11,550 nucleotides of DNA from Thermoplasmata archaeon (lineage in GTDB: Bacteria > Actinomycetota > Acidimicrobiia > Acidimicrobiales > Acidimicrobiaceae): NCBI GenBank assembly GCA_021836665.1, contig JAKBHQ010000421.1, positions 1 to 11,550 of the forward strand, in the 5' to 3' direction. A model generated the notes under the pieces. That model did no database searches. It was not told the origin of the DNA and saw only the letters and a list, made by a program, of their open reading frames with translations. Below, in pieces: positions 1 to 6,639 of this stretch (position 1 is its first letter; each line of letters begins with the position of its first letter). The position numbers and the translations under genes were made by a program.

Positions 1-120
1 ATAGTTATGGAGCAGGGGAGGATCGTGGAGTCGGGGAGCCACGACGAACTCCTCGAAAGGGACGGTCACTTTGCCAGGCTCTATCGGAGCCAGTTCGCCG
101 AGGCGACGGTAACTGACTAG
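1..120 (+). CDS. ABC transporter, C-terminal end (5' partial)
   Basis: Frame 1 is open from the first base and encodes 39 residues before TAG at 118-120. The peptide has the pattern that ends the nucleotide-binding domain of fused permease-ATPase (ABCB/MdlB-type) exporters: a V-M-x-x-G-R-I-V-E-x-G-x-H-x-E-L-L segment just after the H-loop, then D-G-x-F-A-x-L-Y-R-x-Q-F. The spacing GRIVESGSHDELL followed by FARLYRSQF is characteristic of this family. The Walker A, Walker B, signature and membrane segments lie upstream of the window, so the substrate cannot be stated. The final residues (AEATVTD) are an unconserved tail. About 590 bp with no gene separate it from the next operon, so there is no sign of co-transcription. 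Confidence is high for the family and nil for the substrate. Confidence 0.9.
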   Translation: MVMEQGRIVESGSHDELLERDGHFARLYRSQFAEATVTD

Positions 121-128
121 AACTGAAG

Positions 129-166
129 CAGGGTTGCTAGTTCAGGACAGAGTTGCTGGTTCAGGG
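129..166. repeat. 19-bp imperfect tandem repeat, two copies
   Basis: Copies at 129-147 and 148-166 share the core GTTGCTRGTTCAGG and differ at three positions (4, 12 and 19 of the unit). They start nine bases after the ABC gene's stop codon. No function is evident. A direct-repeat regulator site or a local duplication are both possible. Confidence 0.6.
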
Positions 167-174
167 AAGACGAT

Positions 175-190
175 TCACCTCTTTAGGTGA
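175..190. other. Perfect 6-4-6 inverted repeat
   Basis: TCACCT and AGGTGA flank the four bases CTTT, making a short perfect hairpin or a dyad operator 55 bp past the ABC gene. No T-run follows, so it is a poor intrinsic terminator. Confidence 0.45.
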
Positions 191-627
191 CCAAGGACAA
201 TTGTTTGCTAAGTGCCGGATTTGAGGTAATTTCGCATGCAAGCTTGAAGTCTGATCGCCCTCTGCTCCTCGGATTGATATCCGTCTCAGGTCAGTGAAAT
301 GGTTTGTCGTAGTCTCTGGGCGGTAGGAAAATTAACGCTCTGATAACTCGATCTGCACATTATTTCACATAGGTGTAGCATTTGATCGATGACACCTATT
401 GGACAAGGGGATAGCGATTCCGGCGAGGGGAAAACTCGTTGTCTTTGGCCCTATTTACCTCTGTCCACCCGTCTTCGTGAAGGCAACAGGCAGCTAGATT
501 TTCCCTCCCGTCTCGGGGATCAATACCAGCCAGGGGATCACGGGGTAGTCCGGCTAGCTCGTCTGAAGGTTGCCCAAGTCGGATGACGGATCTCAATGCA
601 ATCTGTTTTGGTCCGGTTGAAAAGGGT

Positions 628-641
628 TCGGTTTCGACCGA
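628..641 (+). other. UUCG-loop hairpin in the KOR operon leader
   Basis: TCGGT and ACCGA pair around a TTCG loop, a very stable RNA tetraloop arrangement. It ends 73 bases before the GTG start of the first KOR operon gene, so it would lie in the 5' untranslated region if transcription begins upstream of it. There is no adjoining U-tract, so a processing or stability role is as likely as termination. Confidence 0.45.
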
Positions 642-714
642 GTTCGATTGGGACTCTTACGGATTTCTAAGAGGGGTGCTCTTTTCAGCTGAGCCACTTT
701 GGAGGCGATAGGTC

Positions 715-2499
715 GTGGAACCTACCAATATTGAAGATCCGAATTTTTTCCATCAAGTAGTGGACTGTCAGTGGGCGTGTCCGGCCCATACCAACGTTCC
801 AGAATACATAAGGCTCATCGGGCAGGGTCGATATGCAGACGCATATATGGAGAACCGAAAGTCCAATGTCTTTCCGGGAATTCTCGGGAGGACCTGCGAC
901 AGACCGTGCGAGCCGGCTTGCAGGAGGGGGAGGGTCGATGGCAATCCGGTCGCAATTTGCCGCCTCAAAAGGGTCGCCGCCGACCTAAAGGGCGACGTCT
1001 CTTCGATGTTGCCTAAGGCGCCGTTGAGTAAAAATGGTAAGAAGGTAGCCTGCATCGGGGCGGGTCCGGCGAGCTTGACGGTGGCAAATGACCTTTTGCC
1101 ACTGGGGTATGACGTGACGATCTTTGACTCCTCTGCATCCCCCGGCGGGCTGATGAGGACGAACATCCCCTCATTTCGCCTTCCCGCTGAAGTCCTGGAC
1201 CAAGAGATAGCGGCGATAGTCGACATGGGTGCAAATATGGAGTATTCGACCCGGATCAAGAGTCTGAAGGACCTCTACTCCAAGGGATTCGACGCCATTT
1301 TCATCGGTAGTGGTGCTCCAAAAGGGAAGGACCTCATCCTCGAGGGGCGTGAGGAGGGCCGGGAGAGGATCCATATTGGAATCGAGTGGCTCCAGTCGGT
1401 GGCATTTGGTCATATCCAGTCGGTAGGTGAGCGGGTGTTAGTGATCGGGGTTGGCAACACCGCGATGGACTGCTGCCGGACGGCGAGGCGAATCGGAGGA
1501 AAAGACGTCAAGGTCATGGCGCGCAGGCCGAGGGAGTTCTTCAAGGCGTCTCCCTGGGAGTTAGAGGACGCCGAGGAGGAGGGGATAGAGATCAAGGTGG
1601 ATCACGCCCCCAAGGAGATCGTCCTCGACAATGGCAAGGTGATCGGGATGCGCTTCGATATCTTGTCATGGAACTCCGACGCAACCAAGTCTGAAGTTGT
1701 CGACTCGGTAGTCATAGAGTGCGATGACATCATCTTGGCCATCGGCCAGGAGAACGCTTTCGAATGGATCGAACGTGACATGGGGATGGACTTTGACAAG
1801 TGGGGAATGCCGGTAGTCGACGATAAGACGATGGCTACGACTCTGGATGGCGTTTTCATGGGTGGAGACGCACCGTGGGGACCCAAGAATATCATCTGGG
1901 CGGTTGCACACGGCCACGAGGCGGCTATTTCGATCGACAACTACTGCAACGGCATCCCGCTATCGGAGCGACCCGAGACGTCGATGGACCTAGTTAGCCA
2001 GAAGATGGGTCTAACCGAGTGGAGTTACCACAACGACTACAACCCCAACAATCGTCAGAAGATGAGCCACGTCGAGTTGACAAAGCGCTTTGCGGAACTG
2101 TCACTGGAGGTCGAACTCGGCTTTAGCGTTGAACAGACGGTACTCGAGGTGGAGAGGTGCCTTAACTGCGACGTAGAGCCGGTCTTTAAGGCTTCTTCGT
2201 GCATCGAGTGCGACGCTTGCATCGACATCTGCCCGGTTCAGTGTTTGACCATGACATCCGGGGACGGTGTGCTCGAGGAGTTGCGCCTCCGGCTGAGTGT
2301 TCCATCGCTAAATACGGACCAACAGGTCTATGTATCTAACAAGCTGGCTCAAACGGGAAGGGTCATGGTCAAGGACGAAAACATCTGTGTCCACTGTGGA
2401 TTGTGTGCCGAAAGGTGCCCGACTGCGGCTTGGGACATGGAGAAGTTCACATTGAATCTCGGCTATGCGGGACAAAGCAGTAAAAGGGTTGCGAGATGA
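715..2499 (+). CDS. GltD-like FAD/NAD(P) oxidoreductase fused to 2[4Fe-4S] ferredoxin
   Basis: The 594-residue protein is a GltD-type (glutamate synthase small-subunit-like) oxidoreductase that probably moves electrons between iron-sulfur clusters, FAD and NAD(P). The N-terminal cysteine-rich domain has C18-x3-C22-P, then C61, C65, C69 and C82. The FAD-binding loop is GAGPAS (115-120), the nucleotide-binding loop is GVGNTA (245-250), and the second FAD motif ends in GGD (383-385). A C-terminal extension carries C482-x2-C485 and two CxxCxxCxxxCP clusters (C496/499/502/506 and C558/561/564/568), separated by about 50 residues. GltD itself lacks this ferredoxin module. The GTG start is supported by GGAGG at 701-705, nine bases upstream. 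The stop overlaps the start of the next gene by four bases (ATGA), so the product very likely works with the KOR subunits as their electron-accepting module. True glutamate synthase is unlikely because no large subunit is adjacent. The direction of electron flow is not visible. Confidence 0.9.
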   Translation: MEPTNIEDPNFFHQVVDCQWACPAHTNVPEYIRLIGQGRYADAYMENRKSNVFPGILGRTCDRPCEPACRRGRVDGNPVAICRLKRVAADLKGDVSSMLPKAPLSKNGKKVACIGAGPASLTVANDLLPLGYDVTIFDSSASPGGLMRTNIPSFRLPAEVLDQEIAAIVDMGANMEYSTRIKSLKDLYSKGFDAIFIGSGAPKGKDLILEGREEGRERIHIGIEWLQSVAFGHIQSVGERVLVIGVGNTAMDCCRTARRIGGKDVKVMARRPREFFKASPWELEDAEEEGIEIKVDHAPKEIVLDNGKVIGMRFDILSWNSDATKSEVVDSVVIECDDIILAIGQENAFEWIERDMGMDFDKWGMPVVDDKTMATTLDGVFMGGDAPWGPKNIIWAVAHGHEAAISIDNYCNGIPLSERPETSMDLVSQKMGLTEWSYHNDYNPNNRQKMSHVELTKRFAELSLEVELGFSVEQTVLEVERCLNCDVEPVFKASSCIECDACIDICPVQCLTMTSGDGVLEELRLRLSVPSLNTDQQVYVSNKLAQTGRVMVKDENICVHCGLCAERCPTAAWDMEKFTLNLGYAGQSSKRVAR

Positions 2500-4364
2500 C
2501 GCTTAGTGATAATTTAGAGAAGGATTTAGACCGAATCAGCAGATACCGTGCGACCGCAGGGGTGAACGACTTTGCAATCAGATTCGCCAACGTAAATGGG
2601 ACCGGTTCTGCAAGTGCGAACAACTTGCTCCTCAAGTCGATCTTCAGGATGGGCGTGCCGGTTTCTGGGAAGAACCTCTTTCCATCCAATATCCAGGGCC
2701 TTCCAACCTGGTATGAACTGAGGGTCAATGGAAAGGGCCACACCGCAAGGGCGAGTGAATTCGACCTAGTAGTTGCGATGAACGGGCAGACCTACAAAGA
2801 CGACGTGGCTTCGTTGAAGTCGGGGGGCTACCTGCTTTACGATTCGAGTTGGCCCCTGCCAAAGGAACTAATGCGCCAGGACGTCAACATCCTGGGAGTT
2901 CCCCTCTCGAATCTCTGTACCGAACCATTTCCGGAGGCCAAGGAGCGAGTCTTACTGAGGAACATCGCCTACGCCGGGGCGGTCAGCGCACTTTTGGACT
3001 TAGACCATCAGATCGTTTCTCAGATGCTCGACGAGAAGTATAAAAAGAATGAGCGGCTTCGATCGTCAAACCAGATAGCACTCAAGATCGGCTATGACTA
3101 CGCCAAGGCGAATTTCGATTGCCCGCTTCCGATTCGTGTCGAGCCGCTTGGGGCGAACGCTAACAAGATTCTGATCGACGGTAATACTACGGCCGCCCTC
3201 GGCTGCGTGTACGCAGGGGCCACCGTGGCCGGTTGGTATCCGATCACGCCCGCTACTTCGGTGGCAGAGAACTTCCTGAAGCTCTGTGAGCGGTATCGGA
3301 CCTACCAGGTGACCCTCCCGGATGGGACGGTTGAGACCAAGAGAAACTTTGCCGTCTTGCAGGCCGAAGATGAGATTGCCGCAATCGGCATGGTGGTCGG
3401 GGCGGCTTGGGCGGGTGCCAGGTCCTTTACCTCAACCTCGGGTCCTGGAATTTCCTTGATGAATGAGATCATCGGACTCGCCTACTACACCGAGATCCCT
3501 GCGGTGATCATCAACGTGCAAAGGACCGGACCATCGACCGGTATGCCGACGAGGGTCCAGCAGGCCGACCTGATGACTTGTGCCTATGCGTCTCACGGTG
3601 ATACCAAGCACATTCTACTCTTCCCCGCCGATCCGAATGAATGCTTCAGATTTGCGGCAAAGGCCTTTGACCTGGCGGAGCACTTTCAAACCCCGGTGAT
3701 GATGCTCTCCGACCTCGACATCGGAATGAATGATTGGGTAGTCGATAGGCTTGAATGGGACGACAACTACGTCTGGGACAGAGGCAGGGTACTTACCTCG
3801 GAACAGCTTGCAGAGCTACCTAAGTTTTTGCGATATTCGGACCCAGACGACGACTATGTCACATCGAGGACACTCCCGGGGAAGGACTCGAAGGGTGCCT
3901 ACTTTACCAGGGGATCGGGCCACGATCGCTTCGGGGGATATACCGAGTCGCCCGAGGCGTATCAAGACGTCGTCGATCGCTTGACAAAGAAGCTCCAAAG
4001 GGCGGCATCGTATGTTCCGGAGCCGATAATCAAGTCGAAGCCGGGCTCGAACCTCGGGGTAATCACAATCGGAAGCTGTGAGGCGGCGGTGTTGGAAGCC
4101 CTCGAGATCCTAGAGGAGGGCGGCGTGAGCCTCGACTACATGAGGCTCAGGGGCTTCCCGTTCGATCAATCGGTCAGAAAATTTATCGACGACCATGAAA
4201 ACTGCATAGTCGTCGAGCAGAACCGAGATGCCCAACTGCGCTCGCTTCTCATCCTGGACCTTGGGGTGGATCCGAACCTACTCCGCTCCGTCCTCTCCTA
4301 CGGCGGATTCCCTTTGAGCACCAAGACGGTGGTCGAAGGGATCGAAGATCTGATAAAGGACTAA
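2496..4364 (+). CDS. korA: 2-oxoacid:ferredoxin oxidoreductase, fused gamma-alpha subunit
   Basis: The 622-residue protein has the KorA fused layout: an N-terminal gamma domain (about 26-190), a linker, the alpha pyrimidine-binding domain (from about 224) and a C-terminal transketolase-like domain II (about 530-620). The alpha domain shows YPITP (248-252), the QAEDE segment (289-293) and TSGPG (314-318), all standard in pyruvate and 2-oxoglutarate ferredoxin oxidoreductases. With the beta subunit it would form a thiamine-diphosphate enzyme converting a 2-oxoacid plus CoA to acyl-CoA, CO2 and two low-potential electrons. The gamma-domain loop reads NVNGTGSASAN (32-42) rather than the GDSGDGM type I recall from mycobacterial KorA, which points to a separate subfamily. 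It overlaps the preceding gene by four bases, and AAAAGGG sits seven bases before ATG. There is no ferredoxin domain here: those clusters are on the preceding gene. 2-oxoglutarate is the best guess for substrate. Confidence 0.9.
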   Translation: MTLSDNLEKDLDRISRYRATAGVNDFAIRFANVNGTGSASANNLLLKSIFRMGVPVSGKNLFPSNIQGLPTWYELRVNGKGHTARASEFDLVVAMNGQTYKDDVASLKSGGYLLYDSSWPLPKELMRQDVNILGVPLSNLCTEPFPEAKERVLLRNIAYAGAVSALLDLDHQIVSQMLDEKYKKNERLRSSNQIALKIGYDYAKANFDCPLPIRVEPLGANANKILIDGNTTAALGCVYAGATVAGWYPITPATSVAENFLKLCERYRTYQVTLPDGTVETKRNFAVLQAEDEIAAIGMVVGAAWAGARSFTSTSGPGISLMNEIIGLAYYTEIPAVIINVQRTGPSTGMPTRVQQADLMTCAYASHGDTKHILLFPADPNECFRFAAKAFDLAEHFQTPVMMLSDLDIGMNDWVVDRLEWDDNYVWDRGRVLTSEQLAELPKFLRYSDPDDDYVTSRTLPGKDSKGAYFTRGSGHDRFGGYTESPEAYQDVVDRLTKKLQRAASYVPEPIIKSKPGSNLGVITIGSCEAAVLEALEILEEGGVSLDYMRLRGFPFDQSVRKFIDDHENCIVVEQNRDAQLRSLLILDLGVDPNLLRSVLSYGGFPLSTKTVVEGIEDLIKD

Positions 4365-4368
4365 CTAG

Positions 4369-5424
4369 ATGCCATCGATAAAAAAACCACTCATCCCGCT
4401 AGCTCCGTTGCCGGTCAACGAACTCGGACTTACCCTAAGGGACTACGAGGGAGGGATGTCGACCCTCTGCGCCGGGTGTGGACACGACTCGATTACCGCA
4501 GCGATAACCAGGGCCTTCTTCGACCTCTCGCTTCCGCCGGAAAAGATTGCCAAGCTGAGCGGAATCGGCTGCTCGTCCAAAACACCTACTTACTTTGTCT
4601 CGGGTGCCCACGGTTTCAACTCCGTACATGGTCGGATGCCTCCGATCGTTACCGGGGCGAACGCCGCAAACCGCTCGTCAATATATATAGGGATTTCGGG
4701 TGACGGTGACTCGTTGTCTATCGGGGCCGGACACTTCGTCCACGCCGTGAGGCGAAATGTCAACATGGTCTACGTCATCGAGAATAACGGAGTCTATGGC
4801 CTGACTAAGGGCCAGTTCTCTGCGACTGCGGACGTCGGATCGAGCGCCAAAAAGGGAGCCGCTAACGAGACCCCGCCGATAGATCCGGTAATCATGGCTC
4901 TCAGTTTGGGTGCGACATTTGTTGCCCGAAGCTTTTCGGGGGACAAGGGTCAGCTGATCCCGATCATCAAGGCAGCCGTAGAACATAAGGGCTTTGCGCT
5001 CATAGACGTCATCTCCCCGTGCATTCAGTTCAATAATCATGAGGGTTCTACCAAGAGCTACCACTATGTCCGTGAGCACGAGATCAAGGAGATCGACCAG
5101 ATTTATATCCCGCCGTCGGGGGAGATCACCGCGGTGCTCCCCGAGGATGGGATCGTCAGGGTAAAGATGTTTGACGGGTCGACACTCGCCTTTAGGACCC
5201 TTCCATCTAATTACGACCCGAGGGACAGAGAGGGTGCAATGCACTACGTGAACCAGGCCCGCCTACGGGGCGAGATTCCGACTGGACTCCTCTTTATCGA
5301 CGAAGATGCACCCGATGTTCATGAGTTGAACTCGACCACCGATACGCCGTTGGTTGATCTTCCGTATGAATCTCTTTGCCCCGGATCAGCCGAGCTCGCC
5401 AGATTCATGGAGGGCTTTAACTAG
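4369..5424 (+). CDS. korB: 2-oxoacid:ferredoxin oxidoreductase, beta (TPP-binding) subunit
   Basis: The 351-residue protein is the thiamine-diphosphate-binding beta subunit that partners the preceding gene. The cluster-binding motif CAGCGHD (34-40, C34 and C37) and C68 are present. The TPP/Mg motif runs from GDGD (111-114) to NN (139-140). It is followed by GVYGLTKGQ (141-149), the signature I associate with 2-oxoglutarate-type (KorB) rather than pyruvate-type beta subunits. Length is typical for KorB; I read the last hundred residues as an ordinary C-terminal lobe without extra cysteine clusters. ATG follows the korA stop by four bases, with AAGGA eight bases upstream, so translation is probably coupled. 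It closes the operon: a strong hairpin follows at 5484-5526. The family is nearly certain, and the exact substrate is inferred. Confidence 0.92.
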   Translation: MPSIKKPLIPLAPLPVNELGLTLRDYEGGMSTLCAGCGHDSITAAITRAFFDLSLPPEKIAKLSGIGCSSKTPTYFVSGAHGFNSVHGRMPPIVTGANAANRSSIYIGISGDGDSLSIGAGHFVHAVRRNVNMVYVIENNGVYGLTKGQFSATADVGSSAKKGAANETPPIDPVIMALSLGATFVARSFSGDKGQLIPIIKAAVEHKGFALIDVISPCIQFNNHEGSTKSYHYVREHEIKEIDQIYIPPSGEITAVLPEDGIVRVKMFDGSTLAFRTLPSNYDPRDREGAMHYVNQARLRGEIPTGLLFIDEDAPDVHELNSTTDTPLVDLPYESLCPGSAELARFMEGFN

Positions 5425-5483
5425 AACGTCGGCTTGTCAGGTTTTGGTTCAGCTATCTGGAAATCATCCTTATGTAATCGCAT

Positions 5484-5526
5484 TGCCAGTCCATTTCCTT
5501 CTATCAGCGGTGGGAGTGGACTGGCA
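5484..5526 (+). terminator. Long hairpin after korB, candidate transcript end
   Basis: The arms 5484-5498 and 5512-5526 pair over 15 positions, with two G-U pairs, around a 13-base loop. The outer ten pairs (TGCCAGTCCA with TGGACTGGCA) are perfect. The hairpin lies 60 bp after the korB stop, where a transcript end is expected. Only TTTG follows, so this is a weak match to an intrinsic terminator. It may instead stabilise the mRNA 3' end. Confidence 0.45.
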
Positions 5527-6420
5527 TTTGAAGTCTTAGACAAGTGCTGGTAGTCACTTTGAGTGTTTTATGGCTGCAGATGAGAGGCCTTCATGGAGAC
5601 CCACAATACGAACCCGATCGGCGAAGTTGTCTAACGATGGTTCGAGTTTGATTGACTTGGATCGATCAGTGGATCAAGTGGACGAATGGGTGAGCTGTTC
5701 TCCTCCAAATTGTCTGAGTCGGTAGTTTCAATGCGAACGGAGTAAGTCCTTGGACGATTTGTACACCACATGGCCTTTTCAGTGCGCTCTTTTGTGGCAC
5801 CATTGCCGACTGAAGTTCTGATCAAAACCTGAAAGGCATCCATCCGAACCGATGGGTTGCCAGTTCTCTCACGTGGGTTTATTGGGAGCTCAATTGCTTT
5901 TGAGGTCCTTGGCTGGGCATCTGCCAGTTCACTCCGCTTCATGTCGTGGGGCAGACGGAGGGAATTTGGCGAAGCAGTGAGAAGTCGAGGTTTGGGGGCC
6001 TTGATTTATCGCCGAGATGCTGAGATAGTTTTTTGGCGTGATAGGTCACGAGCCGATAGATCGAGGTAATCGGAGTGTCCGAGTCTCTCGAGGCGACCTC
6101 ACCGGGGTATCCATGGTCGCTTGCAAGCAGGGTCAAGTTGGTATCCGCCGAGTTTGATAAACAAGTGGCGGTAGGACTGAAAGGGGAAGCTACGTGGTCG
6201 TTTCGGCGAGCTCGTGTGACTCGTTGTACTACTCTGCAAGAGGCTTTCTTTGGGTTCGGGTGCGGTGGACGCAAACCGTTGACTTTTAATAGATTATGGA
6301 AAAGCGCTAGACGTGTCGTAATTAATGTGCTCAATCCCGGGCCCAATCGTTACTTGTGAGCGGAAACCACGCTGGTAAGTATTAATAGTTTCTCGGACTT
6401 TTCTCCTTTGTTTCGTTTCA

Positions 6421-6468
6421 AACACCTGGTTGGGATGGGTGTTAGAAGCAGCAATGTCCTTTTGGACA
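6421..6468 (+). other. Two adjacent small hairpins upstream of the pilin promoter
   Basis: AACACC (6421-6426) pairs with GGTGTT (6438-6443) around 11 bases. TGTCC (6455-6459) pairs with GGACA (6464-6468) around TTTT. They lie 50 to 100 bp upstream of the predicted -35 box, so they would be transcribed only from a further-upstream start. They could also be protein-binding dyads. Confidence 0.3.
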
Positions 6469-6519
6469 GGGATTACGCCGCTTTCTACTTTCTCTATTTT
6501 CCTGGATTCAAAATAGTTC

Positions 6520-6549
6520 TTGTGAATTTTCTCAATTTCGTAGTACAAT
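6520..6549 (+). promoter_or_regulatory. Predicted sigma-70-type promoter of the pilin operon
   Basis: TTGTGA (6520-6525) and TACAAT (6544-6549) are separated by 18 bases. The -10 box differs from consensus at one position. Transcription would start near 6556, giving a leader of about 84 bases to the preferred GTG start at 6640. It is the best promoter-like sequence before the pilin genes. Confidence 0.55.
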
Positions 6550-6550
6550 C

Positions 6551-6566
6551 TCTACACGTCTGTAGA
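6551..6566. promoter_or_regulatory. Palindrome at the predicted pilin transcription start
   Basis: TCTACA and TGTAGA form a perfect 6-4-6 inverted repeat around CGTC, starting one base after the -10 box and spanning the predicted start site. A dyad here is well placed to be a repressor operator. It could equally be a 5'-end hairpin if transcription starts a few bases earlier. Confidence 0.4.
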
Positions 6567-6639
6567 AGCTATGTGGTTGAAGAGCCGATAAAGAATGCCA
6601 CTGAAAGTGACGACAGAGGTTAAAGGGCTTGGAGCAGAT

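Larger units (their letters stand above)
121..714. other. Gene-free leader between ABC gene and KOR operon
   Basis: This 594-bp stretch has no convincing gene. Two overlapping open frames of about 65 codons exist on opposite strands (389-586 plus, 396-596 minus), but neither has a good ribosome-binding site or a recognisable product. What can be seen is a 19-bp tandem repeat (129-166), a perfect 6-4-6 inverted repeat (175-190) and a UUCG-loop hairpin (628-641). I found no convincing sigma-70-type promoter for the downstream operon and no match from memory to tmRNA, RNase P RNA, SRP RNA, 6S RNA or a common riboswitch. It may hold a long 5' untranslated region or an undescribed small RNA. Confidence 0.5.
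5425..6519. other. Gene-free stretch between KOR and pilin operons
   Basis: About 1.1 kb holds no gene I can support. Open frames are short, overlap on both strands and match nothing I recognise. The least weak are a 51-codon ATG frame at 5570-5725 (poor ribosome-binding site) and a 94-codon GTG frame at 6075-6359 with GAGG eight bases upstream, directly following a 70-codon frame that ends at 6069. A decayed coding region is possible. Visible structure is the post-korB hairpin and two small hairpins at 6421-6443 and 6455-6468. I saw no tRNA, insertion-sequence end or CRISPR repeat. Confidence 0.5.

Noticed and set aside
389..596. Overlapping 65-codon frames on both strands in the first gap
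   Set aside because: No good ribosome-binding site and no recognisable sequence. Mutually overlapping frames on opposite strands are typical of chance.
642..660. tRNA T-arm-like GAGTTCGATT segment
   Set aside because: The flanking stem does not pair, and no acceptor or anticodon arm can be drawn around it.
715..2499. Glutamate synthase small subunit (gltD)
   Set aside because: The fold is GltD-like, but a ferredoxin module is fused to it and it is coupled to korA/korB, with no glutamate synthase large subunit nearby.
5570..5725. 51-codon ATG frame after korB
   Set aside because: Weak ribosome-binding site and no recognisable motif. Kept only as a note in the gap entry.
5631..5942. 103-codon minus-strand frame
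   Set aside because: No Shine-Dalgarno site before its start, low-complexity polar sequence, and it overlaps other weak frames.
5939..6346. 135-codon minus-strand frame
   Set aside because: It overlaps plus-strand frames, has no family resemblance and no ribosome-binding site, so it is probably chance.
6075..6359. 94-codon GTG frame with GAGG upstream
   Set aside because: The ribosome-binding site is fair, but the product matches nothing I know and no promoter is evident. Not enough to call a gene.
6360..6594. Cyclic-di-GMP riboswitch ahead of the pilin genes
   Set aside because: Such riboswitches often precede pilus genes, but the conserved core elements are not present in this leader.
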